A stretch of DNA of 64,000 nucleotides, from NCBI GenBank assembly GCA_002336245.1, contig DDDG01000003.1:438-64437 (forward strand). The letters run 5' to 3'. The DNA comes from Flavobacteriales bacterium UBA1986 (GTDB taxonomy: Bacteria; Bacteroidota; Bacteroidia; Flavobacteriales_G; Salibacteraceae). The notes under the pieces are model-generated. The model was not told the origin of the DNA. It searched no databases and saw nothing but the letters and a program-made list of their open reading frames with translations. Below, in pieces: positions 8,269-16,500 of this stretch; position 1 is the stretch's first letter, and every line of letters begins with the position of its first letter. The position numbers and the translations under genes were made by a program.

Positions 8269-8802
8269 CTAAAGTGGCTCCAAGTCAATCAAGCCTTTCT
8301 TTCCAGCAAAACTTCTTGCACTAGAATAAACATAATCCATTGCTGAGCTCACGAATTGCTCTTTCACCGGATTGTTGTGGATGTAATTAATCTTCTGATC
8401 GATGACCGCATTGCTCCACAATTCAATCGGTTGGTTGTCACCTCGCCAAAATCGGAAAGACTGCTTTTCTTCATTCCAAAACAAATTGAGCATCCATTCT
8501 TTTCGGCTTTCCCGAGGGTTATCCCGAATTGCTCGGACAATTGCCTTTGAAGTAAATCTCTTGTAGTCGCGCAAGACATCTTGTGGTAGAATTCCATCAC
8601 TCGCTCTCATGACCAGATGTATATGATTTGTCATGATGCACCAAGCAGCCAGTTGAAGCCCTTTGTGTTTGCAGCAATATCTGAGGTTCCTAACTAGGAT
8701 GTCCTTGTAAAGCGGCCTTGTAAATACATCAACCCAATGACGTACTGCGAAAGTTACGAAGTAGTAGCCCTCAGGATTATGAAATTTGTACTTGCGACTC
8801 AT
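8269..8802 (-). CDS. REP-associated tyrosine transposase (RAYT, Y1/HUH family)
   Basis: This 177-residue protein has the HUH motif in MTNHIHLVM and the RAYT hallmark YIHNNPV near the C-terminus, with aromatic-rich FRFWRGDNQPIELWS between. RAYTs are Y1 single-strand transposase relatives, usually single-copy and tied to short palindromic repeats (REPs). The start is placed at the internal ATG at 8802 (MSRKYKF); three extra codons are possible upstream. A REP-like palindromic repeat sits 72-112 bp upstream and a second copy ~180 bp further on. No target duplication is visible. The gene is intact, flanked by a truncated barrel gene on one side and an interrupted frame on the other. Confidence 0.88.
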   Translation of the reverse strand: MSRKYKFHNPEGYYFVTFAVRHWVDVFTRPLYKDILVRNLRYCCKHKGLQLAAWCIMTNHIHLVMRASDGILPQDVLRDYKRFTSKAIVRAIRDNPRESRKEWMLNLFWNEEKQSFRFWRGDNQPIELWSNAVIDQKINYIHNNPVKEQFVSSAMDYVYSSARSFAGKKGLIDLEPL

Positions 8803-8834
8803 GCAATACAAAGCTGCCCAACTCTATTGAGAGT

Positions 8835-8922
8835 GAGGCTATGTTGACAACTGAATGCATTCCTTTTGGTACTGCGCGGATGGCACCTGCCAGCCTACCG
8901 GCTGGTATCCGCGCGAGCAAGG
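8835..8922. repeat. REP-like palindromic element, copy 1 (88 bp)
   Basis: This copy matches 9012-9079 nearly base for base, with a 20-bp insert at its centre. It contains the palindrome GAATGCATTC (8853-8862) and a large hairpin at 8874-8914: outer arms GCGCGGAT/ATCCGCGC and inner arms CCAGCC/GGCTGG around a 4-nt loop. It lies just upstream of the RAYT gene, where such elements are expected. Confidence 0.8.
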
Positions 8923-8923
8923 G

Positions 8924-9219
8924 GACTACGCTTTCAATATTGTATCCAGTTCTGGGCAATTCGATTTCAGCGATGATGGCGACGTCGACATCTCAGTCGA
9001 ACTGTCGTGGGGAGGCTATATTGACAACTGAATGCATTCCTTTTGGTACTGCGCGGATGGCATATCTGCGCGAGCAAGGATTGGTTCGACGTAGAAGGAG
9101 GAACCTATGGATATACGCAATACTTCATCGAAGAAAAAAATGGAAAAGAATTGATCATCGCTTGGGAACAGTTGTATGGCCAATATGGCACTGTATACCT
9201 TTTCAAAGTGAAGCGCTAA
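8924..9219 (+). pseudogene. unknown gene interrupted by the 68-bp repeat
   Basis: From 8924 the frame reads DYAFNIVSSSGQ... through VELSW and then stops at 9029 inside the repeat. After the repeat, another frame reads WFDVEGGTYGYTQ and ends FKVKR at the TAA at 9217-9219. Joining base 9011 to base 9080, which removes exactly the 68-bp repeat, creates a GAT codon and fuses the two into one uninterrupted frame (...VELSWDWFDVEGG...). The 5' end of the gene is missing or was displaced by copy 1 and the transposase. The family is not recognised. Confidence 0.7.
9012..9079. repeat. REP-like palindromic element, copy 2 (68 bp), inside a reading frame
   Basis: It is identical in layout to copy 1 but lacks the central 20 bp (the inner hairpin), keeping GAATGCATTC and an imperfect GCGCGGAT/ATCTGCGC hairpin. 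Its length (68) is not a multiple of three and it introduces a TGA at 9029-9031. Clean removal restores the surrounding frame, and no target-site duplication flanks it, as expected for Y1-type transposition. Confidence 0.8.
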
Positions 9220-9313
9220 ATTGAGAGATTCTTGCCTCTAGAGTAGAACAAACGAGCTCAACGAACGAAGAGAAATAATCAATAATTGGTAATTGGAAAT
9301 CAGTCATCAAACA

Positions 9314-9847
9314 TCAAGGAGGCATCTGACCTTCGAACCGAACGCAGGGAAGATCGGGAAGAAAACAGCGGTGTTTGATGTTCAGAGCGCCCAAATCAAC
9401 TGAAGCATCCTTCACTTCAAAAGACTTAAAACACTCTGCCCATTTCTTGCGGAAACAAGCTTCATCTACACCAACATCTTGTGAACGCAGGGAAGATGGG
9501 TTCGCAGCTTGCAATTGATATTCTCGCACGATGCAGTAGGTTCCAGCTTCAAGTTTCAATTCAAACTTGCCTTCGGCATCGGGCATGATCTCTTTGATGA
9601 CTGGAGAGCCAAGTCGGTTCACACTGTCTTTTCTCAGATAAATTTTGAGTGGATAAGGCCTCGGTCGACGGATTTCATCTTCCATCTCCTGAGTAGGTCG
9701 CGCGCCACCGCAATATTGACTGGTTTGTGTGAGCTCACCAAGTACCGAATAAAGCACGGGAGCTTTGTCTTGAACCTCCACTTTTTCAGAGTTCTTGCAT
9801 GAAAATAAAAGGCCAAACAGGGCAATCAAATAAATCGTTCGTCTCAT
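9314..9847 (-). CDS. predicted lipoprotein, hypothetical
   Basis: This 177-residue protein has a lipoprotein signal peptide with lipobox LLFSC (Cys17). The mature part contains YCGGARPT and a beta-rich middle region (EGKFELKLEAGTYCIVREYQ) that resembles a prealbumin-like/carboxypeptidase regulatory fold, with several Cys residues that could form disulfides. The start overlaps the stop of the upstream T9SS cargo gene by 4 nt, so they are likely co-expressed at the cell envelope. The function is not known. Confidence 0.7.
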   Translation of the reverse strand: MRRTIYLIALFGLLFSCKNSEKVEVQDKAPVLYSVLGELTQTSQYCGGARPTQEMEDEIRRPRPYPLKIYLRKDSVNRLGSPVIKEIMPDAEGKFELKLEAGTYCIVREYQLQAANPSSLRSQDVGVDEACFRKKWAECFKSFEVKDASVDLGALNIKHRCFLPDLPCVRFEGQMPP

Positions 9848-12800
9848 TCTACCAATAGTTTAACGCTCGAGTTATAGCCTTTAGATTCAACGCGAACAAC
9901 ATAAAGCCCAGAACTAAGCCCTTCCAAAGAATAGTCCCCCCGCGATCCATTCCATACGCGTACAGTCTTACCATGAATGTCTTGAAGGACCACAGCCTGC
10001 ACTTCTCCTTCACAGCAAATCAGCTGAAAGGATCCCTTGGCTGGGTTGGGAACCACCTTCACTTCCATCGAGGCATTCTGTTCCTCCAGCGATTGCGGCG
10101 GACCTATGACAACCGTATAGTCTTCCACTTCACCCACCCGAGTAGCACAGGGATCTGGGGCTTCATTGTAGTACTGATTCCTCACTCGCATTCTTGTAGA
10201 ACCGGTTTTGGCATCTGTTGGAACAGTGAAAAAGGCGAAGGATTCATGCTGCGCATTGAGCTCTGTCATCTCGATGAGCTCATCGGAACTGAATTCAGAA
10301 TCTTGGTTAAAGTCTATCCAGGCAGCAGTAGTATCCGGATCCCAATGGAAATTCAAAGTGATCTCAAGTGAATAAGACAGACCTCTAATCAGAGGAATCT
10401 CAACATTGGTAAAGTCGGCGTATCCTTCCTTCCCACTGGCTTGCCCTACTCCATTCAACTCTACATAGTCGATGTAGTCGCCACCTGTACCCGAACCGCC
10501 CACGGCATCGCAATACACAAATGGATGAATGCTGTACATGAATCTATAGCTCTCACTTTTATCGCCCTGATCACCAGTCGATGTAATTCGGAAATGAAGA
10601 TCAGAATCGATGGCGAGATCCGGCATTGGCTCAGCACTGCGATACAGGTTTCCAGACTGAAGAACCATAGCCTCTGTAGTGTCGAGATTCAGGTGATTCT
10701 CACCCCAACTCAAGTTCACCGAACTAAGAGTTCCGGCATAATCGATTTCGGCGTAGATGTAATTGTCGACGCCCTTCTTTGGCTGAGACAAGCTGTTCGG
10801 TTGAGTCATATACACGCGTTCAATCGAAGGAAAATCTTCTCTACCTGGCAGTTTCACCTCAAACAATCCTCTACCCCAGCTCACCGCCCGCAAGGTGTTG
10901 CTTCCTCGGTGAATCTTAATGTCTCGAATGGAAACGTTGGGTAGGTTTTCATTAAACAAGGTCCAAATAGAATCCTTGAGACCTTTGAAGTACAAGCCAA
11001 TCTCTGCGCCCACATAAATATTCATGTCATCGGTATGATCGATGATCACCGAGCGCAAAGGCATATCGCCAAGATTGTAGGTGTGGTTCCCCCAACTTTC
11101 TCCAAAATCACGCGACACAAAAATCTTCCCACCGTTGTTTTGCCATTGATCATTGACGATCACAACGATGCTGTCGTTTCCAGGGGCCATTGCAATGTCC
11201 GTCACGAAGTGATTCACCGGTTGAGTCAGACTCTTGTAATTCTGACCTCCATCGGACGTTTTTGCAAGATCTCCACCATCCGAGAAGAACATATAGTTGG
11301 GATTGTTTTCTCCTATGACCGCTTGATTGATGGCTCCAGTTCCGAAAGGTGTTCCAAGATCATCCCAACTTGAACCAAAATCGTCGCTCGCAAACAAGGT
11401 TTCGTCCATGCTGTACACCCGAAACTGATTCACGGGATCGAGCAGCAATGGAGCTACCCACAATCCATCGTCCTGATCGAAAGGAGTACAGACTTGTCCA
11501 CTTATTCCTCCATCGAAGGATCTTCGTCGCCCTCCAAATTGCCAGCTGCCCATCAAAATGTTCGGGTTTAATGGTTGAATGACTCCTTCCATTCCATCGG
11601 CCCCGTAGATCTCCAACCAGGCAGTGTCGTTCACCAAACTCTGACCATTGTCTTGCGACCCGCAATAGCTCACTTGCCGATGCGATTGACTTTGACCCAA
11701 GGAATAATTCTCTCGAATGCCGATCTCTTCGCTTATGATTTCCCAGCTGTCTCCATCGTCGCTGCTGCGAGCGAGGTAGCCGTCGGTGGCCAAATAGAAA
11801 ATACCATCGTAGCAAGCGCTCTCTCTGAGGTCTGCATGAATGTACTGATCGCCATCAAAGGGTACACTTCCTAGACTCCACCAAGTGACTTGATTGAAGT
11901 TGAGACCACCGTCGGTAGAGCTGTAGGCATCCACTCCTCCAGCAATCATCACATCCGAATCTTCGTCGCTCACGACCAAATGGTTCCCTCCACCGCTTGG
12001 ATTTGAAATAAAACTGAACGTAGCTCCTCGATCTGCTGACTTCCAGATTCCATTTCCACTACCTACGTATACGCATTCAGGGCAATCGTCGCTCACGGCA
12101 ATTGTGGTCCCGCCTGAATTCTGCCCAAGCATTGTTGCGGAGTAGCCAAACGTATTTCCAAAGTCAGAGGATACCGCGAGCTTGTCGCGTTGGGAAGATT
12201 CCCAGGCGTACACCACACTGTCGTTGGTGGGATGAAAAGCCATGTCGCGGGTTGAATTTGTGGTCACTTGAACCCAGGTATTCAGCGTGTCGATTGAGCG
12301 ATAGATTCCTTGAGAAGAAGCCACGAACATCAAGTTCGGTATCGTCGGATGATAAGAGAGTTTGTACACGGTGAGATTTGTTCCGAGTCCGCCGAGGCCG
12401 TTCTTAGAGCTGAATTCAGTTGGACTCCAAGTCGTGCCATCGTCCGTCGACATGTAGATCCCGTGTGTTCTTCCATTCGAAGAATTCTGCACATTGATCA
12501 AAATGAGATTGCTGTCGTTTGGTGAGACCGCGATTGAGTTCACTCCGCTTGCTGGGAGTTGATCGGTGGTATTCTCCCAGTGTGCACCACCGTCGTAGCT
12601 TCTCCAAAAACCGCCGCTTCTAGAACCCAAAAACATGCGATTCAAGTTGACTCGATCAATGAAAAATGTCTCGACTCTTCCCATGCCCGGAGCGTAGTGA
12701 CCGGTGATGTTCTCCACTTTCCATGGACCCAATTCTGTCCAGGGGTTTAATCCAGCTCGAGCTGCCGATCCAGGATTCTTGGCTATAAAATCTTCAAAGG

Positions 12801-13059
12801 CCTTTTCTGCGATGAAGTGAGACGATTGATTTCGCACACCGCTCGGATAGTAATGCGGTTCATTCTCATACTTCCAGCGTTGAAATGGCGTGTATCCAGT
12901 TCCCTTTCCTTTTGGATTGTTTTCAAAATAGCTCTCCGCTTCACGCACAACCTCGTAGAAGTTGTAAGAAGGGTCTTGCATCATCTCCTTATAGTTTTGG
13001 GAGAAACCTGTGAAACTCAGGAGAAGAAGGAAGACAGGTGCTTTGCTAGTGTGCATCAT
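9844..13059 (-). CDS. large T9SS-secreted Asp-box/VPS10-like propeller protein
   Basis: This 1071-residue protein has a signal peptide (residues 1-21, ending TGFSQ) and about eleven Asp-box-like repeats between ~140 and ~720 (SYDGGAHW, STDDGTTW, SADRGATF, STDGGLNF, SDDFGSSW, SRDFGESW), consistent with one or two sortilin/VPS10-type beta-propellers. A GEVEDYTV domain, common in Bacteroidota adhesins and proteases, lies near 960-985, and a T9SS type A sorting domain fills the last ~75 residues (VVPNPAKGSF ... SSGLYVVRVES). Predicted to be exported across the outer membrane and surface-attached. Catalytic activity is not evident. It is co-translated with the lipoprotein gene downstream. Confidence 0.82.
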   Translation of the reverse strand: MMHTSKAPVFLLLLSFTGFSQNYKEMMQDPSYNFYEVVREAESYFENNPKGKGTGYTPFQRWKYENEPHYYPSGVRNQSSHFIAEKAFEDFIAKNPGSAARAGLNPWTELGPWKVENITGHYAPGMGRVETFFIDRVNLNRMFLGSRSGGFWRSYDGGAHWENTTDQLPASGVNSIAVSPNDSNLILINVQNSSNGRTHGIYMSTDDGTTWSPTEFSSKNGLGGLGTNLTVYKLSYHPTIPNLMFVASSQGIYRSIDTLNTWVQVTTNSTRDMAFHPTNDSVVYAWESSQRDKLAVSSDFGNTFGYSATMLGQNSGGTTIAVSDDCPECVYVGSGNGIWKSADRGATFSFISNPSGGGNHLVVSDEDSDVMIAGGVDAYSSTDGGLNFNQVTWWSLGSVPFDGDQYIHADLRESACYDGIFYLATDGYLARSSDDGDSWEIISEEIGIRENYSLGQSQSHRQVSYCGSQDNGQSLVNDTAWLEIYGADGMEGVIQPLNPNILMGSWQFGGRRRSFDGGISGQVCTPFDQDDGLWVAPLLLDPVNQFRVYSMDETLFASDDFGSSWDDLGTPFGTGAINQAVIGENNPNYMFFSDGGDLAKTSDGGQNYKSLTQPVNHFVTDIAMAPGNDSIVVIVNDQWQNNGGKIFVSRDFGESWGNHTYNLGDMPLRSVIIDHTDDMNIYVGAEIGLYFKGLKDSIWTLFNENLPNVSIRDIKIHRGSNTLRAVSWGRGLFEVKLPGREDFPSIERVYMTQPNSLSQPKKGVDNYIYAEIDYAGTLSSVNLSWGENHLNLDTTEAMVLQSGNLYRSAEPMPDLAIDSDLHFRITSTGDQGDKSESYRFMYSIHPFVYCDAVGGSGTGGDYIDYVELNGVGQASGKEGYADFTNVEIPLIRGLSYSLEITLNFHWDPDTTAAWIDFNQDSEFSSDELIEMTELNAQHESFAFFTVPTDAKTGSTRMRVRNQYYNEAPDPCATRVGEVEDYTVVIGPPQSLEEQNASMEVKVVPNPAKGSFQLICCEGEVQAVVLQDIHGKTVRVWNGSRGDYSLEGLSSGLYVVRVESKGYNSSVKLLVE

Positions 13060-13175
13060 CGCTCGAAGATAGCGTTTTGACCAGGAGAATCCGATGCCTC
13101 TTATTGAGCTGTAAGCTATAAGGAATCATCAACAATCGCCAATCGATCATCAACAATTGGTAATCAGTATTTGAC
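13060..13175. repeat. AT-rich intergenic filler with a short direct repeat
   Basis: ATCATCAACAAT occurs at 13125-13136 and 13146-13157, followed by AATTGGTAATCAGT. A similar AATTGGTAATTGGAAATCAGT tract lies in the gap at 9222-9313. Such AATCAACAATTGGTAAT filler is frequently seen between genes in this phylum. No gene is present. Confidence 0.4.
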
Positions 13176-13508
13176 TCAAGCCTGCCCAGCCGGACCTCCG
13201 AAATTCATCGGGAAAGTATTCTGGCTGTTGTTCGGCTCGGTGATGCTACCGTGTGCGGCTTCGTAGCGCACAATGTTGTCTTGGAGGGCACGAACCAATC
13301 GTTTGGCGTGCTGTGGAGTAATTACTACACGTGCCTTCACCTTTGCCTTTGGAACGTTCGGCATAGCCTTGATGAAGTCTAGCACAAACTCAGATGGTGA
13401 ATGAGTAATGACCGCGAGGTTCGCGTATTCGCCATCACCAATCTCTTCCGAAAGTTCGATGTTCAATTGGCCTTCTTGTGGCTGGCCTTCCTTTTCTTCT
13501 TCTGCCAT
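13176..13508 (-). CDS. DUF3467 family protein
   Basis: This 110-residue acidic cytosolic protein has the DUF3467 core: NIELSEEIGDGEYANLAVITHS, EFVLDFI, then VVITPQHAKRLVRALQDNI. The family is often encoded next to rpoC in Bacteroidota, as here, and its role is not established. A strong rho-independent terminator separates it from rpoC (55-bp gap), so it must rely on read-through or a promoter in that gap. The tail is Asn/Gly-rich and probably disordered. Confidence 0.88.
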   Translation of the reverse strand: MAEEEKEGQPQEGQLNIELSEEIGDGEYANLAVITHSPSEFVLDFIKAMPNVPKAKVKARVVITPQHAKRLVRALQDNIVRYEAAHGSITEPNNSQNTFPMNFGGPAGQA

Positions 13509-13527
13509 AATAAGTCAGATAATAAGA

Positions 13528-13556
13528 CAAAAAAAATGGCGCCCTAAGGGCGCCAT
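13528..13556 (-). terminator. rho-independent terminator after rpoBC
   Basis: ATGGCGCCC (13536-13544), loop TAA, and GGGCGCCAT (13548-13556) form a perfect 9-bp stem. On the minus strand it is followed by eight T residues. It lies 7 bp after the rpoC stop. Confidence 0.92.
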
Positions 13557-13562
13557 CTTCAT

Positions 13563-16500
13563 TTATGATTTGAGTTCCACTTCCTCAACCACATCTTCTG
13601 TAGATGGGGTCTTGGCACTGAGTAAGGCTTCGTACTCTTCTTTCGAACCAACGATCATGTGATCGTATGAACGCATACCTGTACCCGCTGGAATTTTGTG
13701 TCCAACAATTACATTCTCTTTCAATCCGAGTAAGTGATCTTCTTTTCCTGAAACAGCTGCTTCGTTCAAGACTTTAGTAGTCTCCTGGAAGGATGCCGCA
13801 GAAATGAAGCTATCGGTTTGTAGAGATGCTTTGGTGATACCTTGAAGCACCGGACTTGCTGTTGCTGTAACTGCTTCACGTGCAACCACCAACTTCATAT
13901 CCTTACGCTGCAATGTCGTGTTCTCATCACGCAACTTCCGTGGAGAAATCAACTGGCCTGCCTTCATGTCCTCCGAGTCTCCCGGATCGTCCACTACCAT
14001 CATACCATAGATGGCATCGTTTTCGATTCTGAAGTCACGTTTGTTCACCACTTGCTTCTCGAGGAACTTCGTATCTCCAGAATCTTCGATGTATACTTTA
14101 CGCATCATCTGACGAACGATTACCTCAAAGTGCTTGTCGTTGATCTTCACACCCTGCAGACGATAAACTTCTTGGATCTCATTCACGATGTACTCTTGTA
14201 CAGCGGTTGGGCCCATGATGTTTAGAATATCTCCAGGAGCCATAGCACCATCAGAAAGATTGTATCCCGCTTTCACGAAGTCATTCTCTTGAACAAGAAT
14301 GTGTTTCGACAATGGAACCAAGTATGTTCTCTTGTCTTCGAAACGACTCTCGATGTGAATCTCGCGGTTACCACGTTTGATTTTACCAAAGCTTACAGTT
14401 CCGTCGATTTCAGAAACAACTGCAGGATTCGATGGATTACGCGCTTCAAACAATTCCGTTACACGTGGCAGACCACCAGTGATGTCACCAGTTTTTCCAG
14501 ATGTACGTGGAATCTTCACGAGAATCTCACCTTCCTTAATTCCTTGCTTATCGTCCACGATTACGTGAGCTCCAACTGGAATGTTGTACGAGCGAAGAAT
14601 CTCACCACCCTTAGTAATGTGGATGGTAGGGTTTTTCTTCTTGTCGCGAGTTTCAACGATTACTTTCTCCTTGAACCCTGTTTGCTCATCAGACTCTTCC
14701 TTGTAGGTTACTCCACGCTCAATGTTTTCGAACTGGAGTTTACCTGCAAACTCAGAAACCATAACGGCATTGTAAGGATCCCACTGACAGATCAAGTCAT
14801 CCTTTTTTACTTTGTTTCCAGACTTCTTGTGAAGTTCAGATCCGTAAGGAATGTTGTTGGTCACGATTACGTTACCATCCTCGTTCACAATACGCATCTC
14901 AGCAGAACGACCAATAACGATGTCTACTTCAACACCAGATTCATTCTTTCTGCGAACCGTACGAAGCTCATCGATTTCAAGTTTCCCTGCGGCCTTAGCA
15001 AGAATCTTAGATTCCGCTGCAATGTTAGAGGCTGTACCCCCAACGTGGAATGTACGAAGCGTAAGCTGTGTTCCAGGCTCACCAATCGACTGTGCGGCTA
15101 TAACACCAACAGCTTCTCCACCTTGAACGTGTGCACCACTTGCGAGGTTTCTACCATAGCACTTACCACAAACTCCGCGAAGAGTTTCACAAGTAAGAAC
15201 CGAACGGATTTCAACTTCTTGGATACCCGCCGCCTCAATGGCACGAGCAACGTCTTCATTGATTTCTTCTCCGGATGCAACGATTACTTCTTCAGTCTCA
15301 GGATGAACTACGTCTTCCAATGCAGTTCTACCCAATATACGGTCGTACAATGGCTCTACTACATCTTCGTTCATCATCAGCGCAGAAGCAGTTAAACCTC
15401 GGAAGGTTCCACAATCTGGTTCGTTGATTACAACGTCTTGCGCAACGTCAACTAAACGACGAGTCAAGTAACCAGCATCGGCTGTTTTAAGGGCAGTATC
15501 GGCAAGACCTTTACGTGCACCGTGAGTTGAGATGAAGTACTCAAGAATTGAAAGTCCTTCCTTAAAGTTCGAAAGAATCGGGTTTTCAATAATTTCACCA
15601 CCAGATGAAACCGTACCAGATTTACGTGGCTTGGCCATCAGACCCCTCATTCCAGAAAGCTGACGAATTTGTTCTTTCGAACCACGTGCTCCGGAATCGA
15701 ACATCATAAAGATGGAGTTGAATCCTTGATTGTCATTTTTCAATCGGTTCATCAAAGCGAAGGTCAACTTCGAGTTCGTGTGCGTCCAGATATCAATGAT
15801 CTGATTGTAACGCTCGTTGTTGGTGATGAGACCCATGTTGTAGTTCATCATCACGTTTTCTACTTCAGAAGCTGCATCACCAAGAAGTTTTTCCTTCTCT
15901 GGTGGTACGATTACATCATCCAAGTTGAAGGACAAACCTCCCTTAAATGCATTGTAGAATCCGAGTTGCTTAATATCGTCAAGGAAGTTCGCAGTAGATT
16001 TAAATCCAGTGATCTTCAATACGCGACCAATAATGTCTCGTAAAGATTTTTTGGTCAAAACCTCATTGATGTAACCTACTTCTTCCGGAACATGCTCATT
16101 AAACATCACACGACCAGTAGTCGTTTCGATCACCTTGCTAACGCGTTCTCCGTTTTCAACTGTCTCTACTTTTACATTGATGTAAGCGTGTAGATCAAGT
16201 TTCTTCTCGTTGTATGCGATCAACACTTCTTCAGAAGAATAGAAGACTTTGCCTTCACCAATCATGGTTCTGCCTTCGTCTGTTCTTCTTCCCTTAGTGA
16301 TGTAATAGAGACCCAATACCATATCCTGAGAAGGAACGGCAATAGGAGCACCATTTGCAGGGTTCAAGATGTTGTGTGATGCAAGCATCAATAGTTGCGC
16401 TTCCAAAATGGCAGCGTTTCCTAGTGGAAGGTGAACAGCCATCTGGTCACCATCGAAGTCGGCGTTAAAGGCCGTACAAACGAGTGGGTGCAATTGAATG

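Noticed and set aside
8835..9079. Repeats considered as a CRISPR array
   Set aside because: There are only two copies, of unequal length, with a 89-bp interval, no Cas genes and an adjacent RAYT; this fits a palindromic mobile element.
8841..9224. A 127-codon plus-strand frame running through both copies of the repeat
   Set aside because: Each repeat contributes the same MLTTECIPFGTARM-like peptide and the rest is Arg/Trp-rich; the flanking frames that join when the repeat is removed look far more like protein.
14289..15395. A 368-codon open frame on the strand opposite rpoC
   Set aside because: It lies entirely within rpoC, whose coding and motifs are clear; such shadows are common opposite long conserved genes.
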